A program made the translations under genes and the position numbers. A stretch of 17,655 nt of DNA from UBA4729 sp038236865 (lineage in GTDB: Bacteria > Patescibacteriota > Saccharimonadia > Saccharimonadales > UBA4665), in NCBI GenBank assembly GCA_038236865.1, contig JBBRZI010000021.1:1-17655 (forward strand), read 5' to 3'. A model generated the notes under the pieces. It did no database searches. It had not been told where the DNA came from and worked only from the letters and a program-made list of their open reading frames with translations. Of this stretch, positions 14,035-17,655 are shown piece after piece; the first letter of the stretch is position 1; every line of letters starts with the position of its first letter.

Positions 14035-14916
14035 TTAGGCATGACTTTCCATTTCGCGCAGCCGGGCAATCCGTTCCGCAATTGGCGGGTGCGTACTAAA
14101 CAAGTTCGCCAGGCCTTTGCCTCGTAACGGGTTTGCAAAAAATAAATGGGCAGTCGCGGTATTTTGTTTTTTCAGGGTGCTGCCGGTCTGGCCGATTTTG
14201 GTGAGGGCGCTCGCCAGGCCTTCGGGGTAGCGCGTCGTTAAGGCGCCGGTCGCATCGGCCAAATATTCGCGCTGGCGTGAAATGGCCAGTTGGATTAACG
14301 AAGCCACGATCGGGGCCAAGATTGCCGCCACAATGCCAAGCACCAAAAAGACCGAACTATTGTTGTCCTCGCGATCATCACTGCGAAAGAACGTCATGCG
14401 TAGCAAAATATCGGCGATCAATGAAATCACCGCCGTCAGCGCAAACGCAATCATACTAACCCGAATATCATAATTCTTGATATGCCCCAGCTCGTGTGCC
14501 AAGACACCCTCTAGCTCATTGTCGTCCATGATGTCGAGCAAGCCACTAGTGGTAGCGACGGCAGAATGCCTGGGGTCGCGCCCAGTCGCAAAGGCGTTGG
14601 GAGCCGGATCATTAATAATATAGACCTGCGGCATCGGTAAACCATTGGTAATGGCCAGATTCTCGACAATCCGCCATAACCGCGGATTGTCGCTTTTCTG
14701 AATCTTTTGGGCGCCACTGACTGCCAAGCTCATCTTGCTGCCAGAATAATAGGTGATGACCGCGTAGACGGTTGCACCGATTAAACCGCCGTAGAATACG
14801 CTATGGTTACCTCCGAAGTAGGCAGCCAGTAATGCGAATAGGGCAGCTATCAGGACAACAAAGCTGACCATAATTAAAACTGTTTTGCGTTTATTAGCGC
14901 TGATCTGACTATACAT
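14035..14916 (-). CDS. htpX: Membrane zinc metalloprotease HtpX (M48B)
   Basis: HtpX degrades misfolded membrane proteins. The 293-aa protein has two N-terminal hydrophobic segments (about 11-33 and 41-58), the M48 zinc site HELGH (141-145), two more membrane segments (about 154-175 and 187-212), and the third zinc ligand Glu217 in REYLADA. The C-terminal FSTHPPIAERIARLREM is typical of the family. It lies 55 nt after lemA, a pairing that is common in bacteria, and 21 nt before the multi-pass protein. Its ribosome site is weak. Confidence 0.95.
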   Translation of the reverse strand: MYSQISANKRKTVLIMVSFVVLIAALFALLAAYFGGNHSVFYGGLIGATVYAVITYYSGSKMSLAVSGAQKIQKSDNPRLWRIVENLAITNGLPMPQVYIINDPAPNAFATGRDPRHSAVATTSGLLDIMDDNELEGVLAHELGHIKNYDIRVSMIAFALTAVISLIADILLRMTFFRSDDREDNNSSVFLVLGIVAAILAPIVASLIQLAISRQREYLADATGALTTRYPEGLASALTKIGQTGSTLKKQNTATAHLFFANPLRGKGLANLFSTHPPIAERIARLREMESHA

Positions 14917-14971
14917 AGATGCTCATGTTAGATTTTTACAAGTTACATACCGGACAGGTTCATAGTGCTGC

Positions 14972-15538
14972 TTAGAACTGAACCTTAACTGGCTCTTGAA
15001 CGGCAGCTGTCTGGGCTTCGTCGAGCTCGAAGAACTCTTTATCTTGCTTGAAGCCGAGCATGCCCGCCATGGTATTGGTGGGGAATGTTTTGCGCTTGGT
15101 GTTGAAATCACGGACGACACCGTTGTAGAAACGGCGCGATGCCTGAATTTTATCTTCGGTATCGGTGACCTCAGCCTGCAGTTGCTGGAAGTTCTGCGAG
15201 GCTTTCAGGTCTGGGTAGGCTTCGGCAACGGCGAACAAGCTTTTCATGGTCTCGCTAAACTGGTTCTCGGCTTTGGCAGTTTCGGCCACGCCCTGAGCGT
15301 TCATGGCGTTAGCGCGAGCTTCGGTAACCTTCTCAAATACGCCCGCTTCGTGGGCGGCGTATCCCTTGACGGTACTGACGAGGTTAGGAATTAAATCATA
15401 ACGACGCTTCAGCTGGACCGTAATATCACTCCAAGCTTCACTCGCCTGCTGATTGAGACGAACCAGCCCGTTGTACATGGCGGCACCGAAGATAACTAGT
15501 AGGACAATAACAACAAGTACGATAACAATGAAGGACAT
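14972..15538 (-). CDS. lemA: LemA family protein
   Basis: The 188-aa protein has one N-terminal membrane segment (about 3-22) and then the helical LemA domain. Family hallmarks are YNGLVRLNQQASEAWSDITV (22-41), the block KRRYDLIPNLV, and the region around SRRFYNGVVRDFN. LemA proteins are anchored with the coiled domain outside the cytoplasm; their function is not well known. The gene leads the minus-strand run lemA-htpX-membrane protein-ligA-NUDIX. AAGGAGAAA (15542-15550) gives a clear ribosome site. Confidence 0.95.
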   Translation of the reverse strand: MSFIVIVLVVIVLLVIFGAAMYNGLVRLNQQASEAWSDITVQLKRRYDLIPNLVSTVKGYAAHEAGVFEKVTEARANAMNAQGVAETAKAENQFSETMKSLFAVAEAYPDLKASQNFQQLQAEVTDTEDKIQASRRFYNGVVRDFNTKRKTFPTNTMAGMLGFKQDKEFFELDEAQTAAVQEPVKVQF

Positions 15539-15565
15539 CAGTTTCTCCTTTAATTTATAGCCTTA

Positions 15566-15571
15566 AGTATA
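15566..15571 (-). promoter_or_regulatory. -10 box for lemA in the divergent region
   Basis: TATACT on the minus strand lies about 27 nt before the lemA ATG, leaving room for a leader with AAGGAGAAA. The -35 is weak. The 70-bp divergent gap also holds TATCAT (15592-15597) and AAAAGGAA for the plus-strand carboxypeptidase, so the two promoters overlap. Confidence 0.42.
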
Positions 15572-15591
15572 CAGCAGACAGGGCTACCATG

Positions 15592-15608
15592 TATCATAAA
15601 AGGAACGT
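15592..15608 (+). promoter_or_regulatory. -10 box and ribosome site for the carboxypeptidase
   Basis: TATCAT (15592-15597) is followed directly by AAAAGGAA, then the ATG at 15609. If TATCAT is the true -10, the leader is very short; an upstream promoter may be used instead. The ribosome site supports the start codon. Confidence 0.35.
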
Positions 15609-16826
15609 ATGAAAATGAGCTTAAAAATACGACATCGGCTGATGTTCCTGGTGATACTGACCACGGCTATGGCTAGCTATGGCTATTACGCCCTGCACCG
15701 GCCCCTACCCGAGCTGCGGCCGGCCGTCGCCCAGATGCAACTACGATCACACACGCTAGTTGGCAAGTTTATCTGGCCGGCGTACGGTTCAGCCGCCCTT
15801 GGCCTCGTCGGTGAGCCAGAAATAGCCAGTAATGGCCCCCAGAAATCTCTGCCAACAGCTAGCACCATTAAGGTCCTGACAGCGCTCAGTGTGCTGCATA
15901 AAAAACCGCTAGCTCCCGGCCAGCCAGGGCCAACCATCACCTTGACCGATGCCGATGTCGCCATCTTCAACCGCTACGTCGCCAATGATGGTTCGGTCGT
16001 TCCTGTCTATAGCGGCGAGGAGATTACTGAGTATCAGCTGCTGCAAGCCATACTGCTCCCTTCCGCCAACAATTTGGCTGACAGCATGGCAATTTGGGCT
16101 TTTGGTTCACTGGACGCCTACCGGGCCTACGCCACTGCTTATGCGCATCAATTGGGCCTCAGCGGCACCACAGTCGGGAGCGACGCCAGCGGCTTGGCTC
16201 CCGACAGCACCAGCACCGCCCGCGATTTAGTCTTGCTCGGCAAGGCCGCCATGGCTAACCCCGTTATCGCAGCCGTCGTCGGCCAAACCAGTGCCAGCAA
16301 TATACCGGACGTCGGGACCGTTGATAACGTGAATTACCTGCTGGGGACAAAAGGAATTATCGGCATAAAAACGGGTAACACCGACCAAGCCGGCGGCGTT
16401 TTCCTGTCAGCCAGCAATGCCGTTATCGACGGCAAAACCGTCACCGTCATCACAGCCGTACTTGGTGCCCCGAACCTTGGGCGCGCGCTCAGTGATAGCC
16501 TACCGCTCATTCTGTCTGCCCAAACCAACTTCTCGGCTAACACCTTGATCAAGCCCAATAATGTTGTCGGGCATTACGATCTACCTTGGGGCGGTAGCGT
16601 ATCAGCAATGAGCAAAACAGCCCTGACTGTCACGGCCTGGAATGGCGCCACGATTCCCGTGACGATTCGGCTCAACCCAATCCAAGCGTCGGCCCGGTCT
16701 GGACAGACGATCGGTTCGCTGACGGCCCAAAAGTCACAGGTCAGCAAGAGCACCAGCAGCCCGGTGATACTGACGGAGTCACCGGCACAGCCTTCGATGT
16801 GGTGGCGGTTGACTCGGGGATTTTGA
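15609..16826 (+). CDS. D-alanyl-D-alanine carboxypeptidase (S11, PBP5-like)
   Basis: This enzyme trims the terminal D-Ala from peptidoglycan stem peptides outside the cytoplasmic membrane. The 405-aa protein has one N-terminal membrane segment (about 10-29), then the three penicillin-binding motifs in order: STIK (Ser85, Lys88), SAN (152-154) and KTG (254-256). A C-terminal domain of about 120 residues follows, ending in WWRLTRGF and with Ser/Thr-rich stretches. It is functionally linked to the ddl and MurF genes but is on the opposite strand. It ends in TGA. It is divergent from lemA with a 70-bp shared gap. Confidence 0.93.
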   Translation: MKMSLKIRHRLMFLVILTTAMASYGYYALHRPLPELRPAVAQMQLRSHTLVGKFIWPAYGSAALGLVGEPEIASNGPQKSLPTASTIKVLTALSVLHKKPLAPGQPGPTITLTDADVAIFNRYVANDGSVVPVYSGEEITEYQLLQAILLPSANNLADSMAIWAFGSLDAYRAYATAYAHQLGLSGTTVGSDASGLAPDSTSTARDLVLLGKAAMANPVIAAVVGQTSASNIPDVGTVDNVNYLLGTKGIIGIKTGNTDQAGGVFLSASNAVIDGKTVTVITAVLGAPNLGRALSDSLPLILSAQTNFSANTLIKPNNVVGHYDLPWGGSVSAMSKTALTVTAWNGATIPVTIRLNPIQASARSGQTIGSLTAQKSQVSKSTSSPVILTESPAQPSMWWRLTRGF

Positions 16827-16892
16827 GAATATTGGTCAAGGTGTCCTTACTTAGAATAGTTACTTTGAGATTGCTTTTAACAACATTCTGAG
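16827..16892. other. Short gap between the carboxypeptidase and element A
   Basis: No gene, terminator or convincing promoter is visible. Plus-strand transcripts from the carboxypeptidase would run into the structured element that follows and stop at the palindrome at 17031-17073. Confidence 0.5.
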
Positions 16893-17034
16893 AGTTGGTG
16901 GGCGAGGAGGGATCGCTCCACTGCGTTGCGCTCCGCCACGAAGTCATGCTCAGAGCAAGCTCTTGCGCGTGACTTTGCTCTGCCGAACCCTCCGTTCGCT
17001 ATGCTCTCTCTAATCGGGTTCGAGCCTTCGCACC
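16893..17034 (-). repeat. tRNA-Leu-associated structured element (copy A)
   Basis: The element is bounded on the far side by 16893-16912, a 20-base perfect copy of 17066-17085 (the tRNA-Leu 3' end plus 3 flanking bases). On the near side its plus strand ends in GGGTTCGAGCCTTCGCACCA (17015-17034), which resembles a T loop and acceptor end of a tRNA pointing the other way. Inside, AAGTCA (16941-16946) pairs with TGACTT (16970-16975), and CAGAGCA (16951-16957) with TGCTCTG (16976-16982), an interleaved pseudoknot pattern. The core from GCAAGC (16955) resembles the element after tRNA-Ala. It is not a gene: open frames across it are tRNA-derived. Confidence 0.6.
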
Positions 17035-17073
17035 AACTAAAAGGACCGGCATTGCCGGTCCTTTTAGTTGGTG
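17031..17073 (-). terminator. 20-bp perfect palindromic terminator after tRNA-Leu
   Basis: The arms 17031-17050 and 17054-17073 are perfectly complementary around a 3-base loop. The inner GGACCGGC/GCCGGTCC stem followed by TTTTAGT is terminator-like on both strands. The last 5 bases of the outer arm are the tRNA-Leu end, CACCA, as in the tRNA-Ala case. Confidence 0.75.
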
Positions 17074-17156
17074 GGCGAGGAGGGACTCGAACCCTCAAGG
17101 TTGTTAAGACCAGCGGATTTTAAGTCCACCGCGTATACCAATTCCGCCACTCGCCC
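17069..17156 (-). tRNA. tRNA-Leu (anticodon TAA)
   Basis: The 88-nt class II tRNA has acceptor GGGCGAG/CTCGCCC, anticodon loop CTTAAAA (anticodon TAA), a long variable arm, and T arm GAGGG TTCGAGT CCCTC. The discriminator is A, as leucine identity requires, and the CCA is encoded. It starts 43 nt after the NUDIX stop on the same strand and may share its transcript. Confidence 0.97.
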
Positions 17157-17199
17157 ATATTACTAAAACTAGCGGAACTAGCTTTAATACTATCACTCT

Positions 17200-17607
17200 T
17201 TAGAGCCGAATTTCACCATCATCAATTTTTTTGAGTAAATTACGCATGTTTGGTGATAAATTATCCAGGTGGCGCATTTGACTGGCCCAAAAATAGCCCC
17301 AGTCATCATGCGTGGACTCTTGTGGATACGGACGGCCCCGAATAAGCGTCGCGGCGAGCCAGCGGTATCGATACATCTGCCCGTTTTGATCAAAATCGGC
17401 TGCCCCAAGCTCCGCCCCGACGCGTACCTCTACCCCCAGTTCCTCACGCAATTCCCGGTTAACCGCCTCAGCCGGCGCTTCGCCGCGCGTGACCTCGACT
17501 CTTCCACCCGGCAGTTCCCACTGAACAAGTTCGGGCGTGTTGCGATGGATCAGTAGCAACCGACCATCGTTATCAGACACCACGCCACCAGCTAGCTCTA
17601 TTGTCAT
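17200..17607 (-). CDS. NUDIX hydrolase
   Basis: The 135-aa protein has the NUDIX core: ELPGGRVEV (31-39), then GEAPAEAVNRELREELGVE ending the box at about residue 60, with REXXEE at 51-56. The spacing from Gly35 to Glu43 is two residues longer than the canonical box. It is probably active, but the substrate is unknown; proteins with this look are often annotated as MutT or diphosphatase-like. The ATG at 17607 lies 20 nt after the end of the flanking tRNA, and no ribosome site is visible. It is sandwiched between two tRNA genes on the same strand, so co-transcription with RNase processing is likely. Confidence 0.85.
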   Translation of the reverse strand: MTIELAGGVVSDNDGRLLLIHRNTPELVQWELPGGRVEVTRGEAPAEAVNRELREELGVEVRVGAELGAADFDQNGQMYRYRWLAATLIRGRPYPQESTHDDWGYFWASQMRHLDNLSPNMRNLLKKIDDGEIRL

Positions 17608-17627
17608 ACGTTATTCTCGAAATTAAA

Positions 17628-17655
17628 TGGAGGCACCTACCGGATTTGAACCGGT
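17628..17655 (-). tRNA. tRNA 3' end, probably tRNA-Cys (5' part beyond the window)
   Basis: The minus strand gives a complete T arm (ACCGG TTCAAAT CCGGT), the acceptor strand AGGTGCC, discriminator T and an encoded CCA. A U discriminator is found mainly in tRNA-Cys and tRNA-Gly; the GGTGCC acceptor strand fits Cys better. The anticodon is outside the window, so the amino acid is not proven. Confidence 0.8.

Noticed and set aside
16877..17123. Open frames on both strands across tRNA-Leu and element A
   Set aside because: Their translations come from the tRNA and its partial copies (for example RVRVPPRPP), a common source of false small proteins.
1..17655. CRISPR array, insertion sequence or prophage genes
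   Set aside because: No regularly spaced repeats, transposase, integrase or phage structural genes are seen on either strand.

Overview
The window reads as a bacterial chromosome segment from the Candidate Phyla Radiation (Patescibacteria), most likely a Saccharibacteria-type (TM7) genome. That placement is inference, resting on compact and largely co-directional genes, an unusual Mur ligase with an N-terminal membrane domain, a LigA without its zinc cysteines, and no recognisable biosynthetic genes. UGA is a stop codon (it ends rpmF and the carboxypeptidase), so this is the standard bacterial code and not the UGA-glycine code of Gracilibacteria. All three tRNAs seen encode their CCA end.

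Layout. 1-581 (minus): rpmF (ribosomal protein L32) and nusB, the latter cut by the window edge. 768-1127 (plus): a small lipoprotein whose stop codon abuts the end of leuS. 1128-8790 (minus): one co-directional run in the order proline-rich single-pass membrane protein, alpha/beta hydrolase, membrane-anchored MurF-like ligase, ddl, leuS. Ddl makes D-Ala-D-Ala and MurF attaches it to the peptidoglycan precursor, so this run has a cell-wall core. 8791-9365: a gene-poor stretch holding tRNA-Ala(GGC), its terminator and a structured repeat. 9366-10298 (minus): CorA. 10299-10527: a probable small RNA or leader with its own promoter and terminator. 10528-15538 (minus): lemA, htpX, a multi-pass membrane protein, ligA and a NUDIX hydrolase, closely spaced. 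15609-16826 (plus): a D,D-carboxypeptidase (S11), divergent from lemA. 16827-17655: a second structured repeat, tRNA-Leu(UAA), a second NUDIX hydrolase and the 3' end of a tRNA that is probably tRNA-Cys.

The most unusual signals are: (i) two related structured elements downstream of tRNA-Ala and tRNA-Leu, each bounded on the far side by a partial copy of that tRNA's 3' end, with terminator palindromes that run into the CCA; (ii) a promoter-RNA-terminator cassette between the NUDIX gene and corA; (iii) a DNA ligase that has lost all four zinc cysteines; (iv) several genes whose -10 box lies only 6-7 nt before the start codon, implying leaderless mRNAs.
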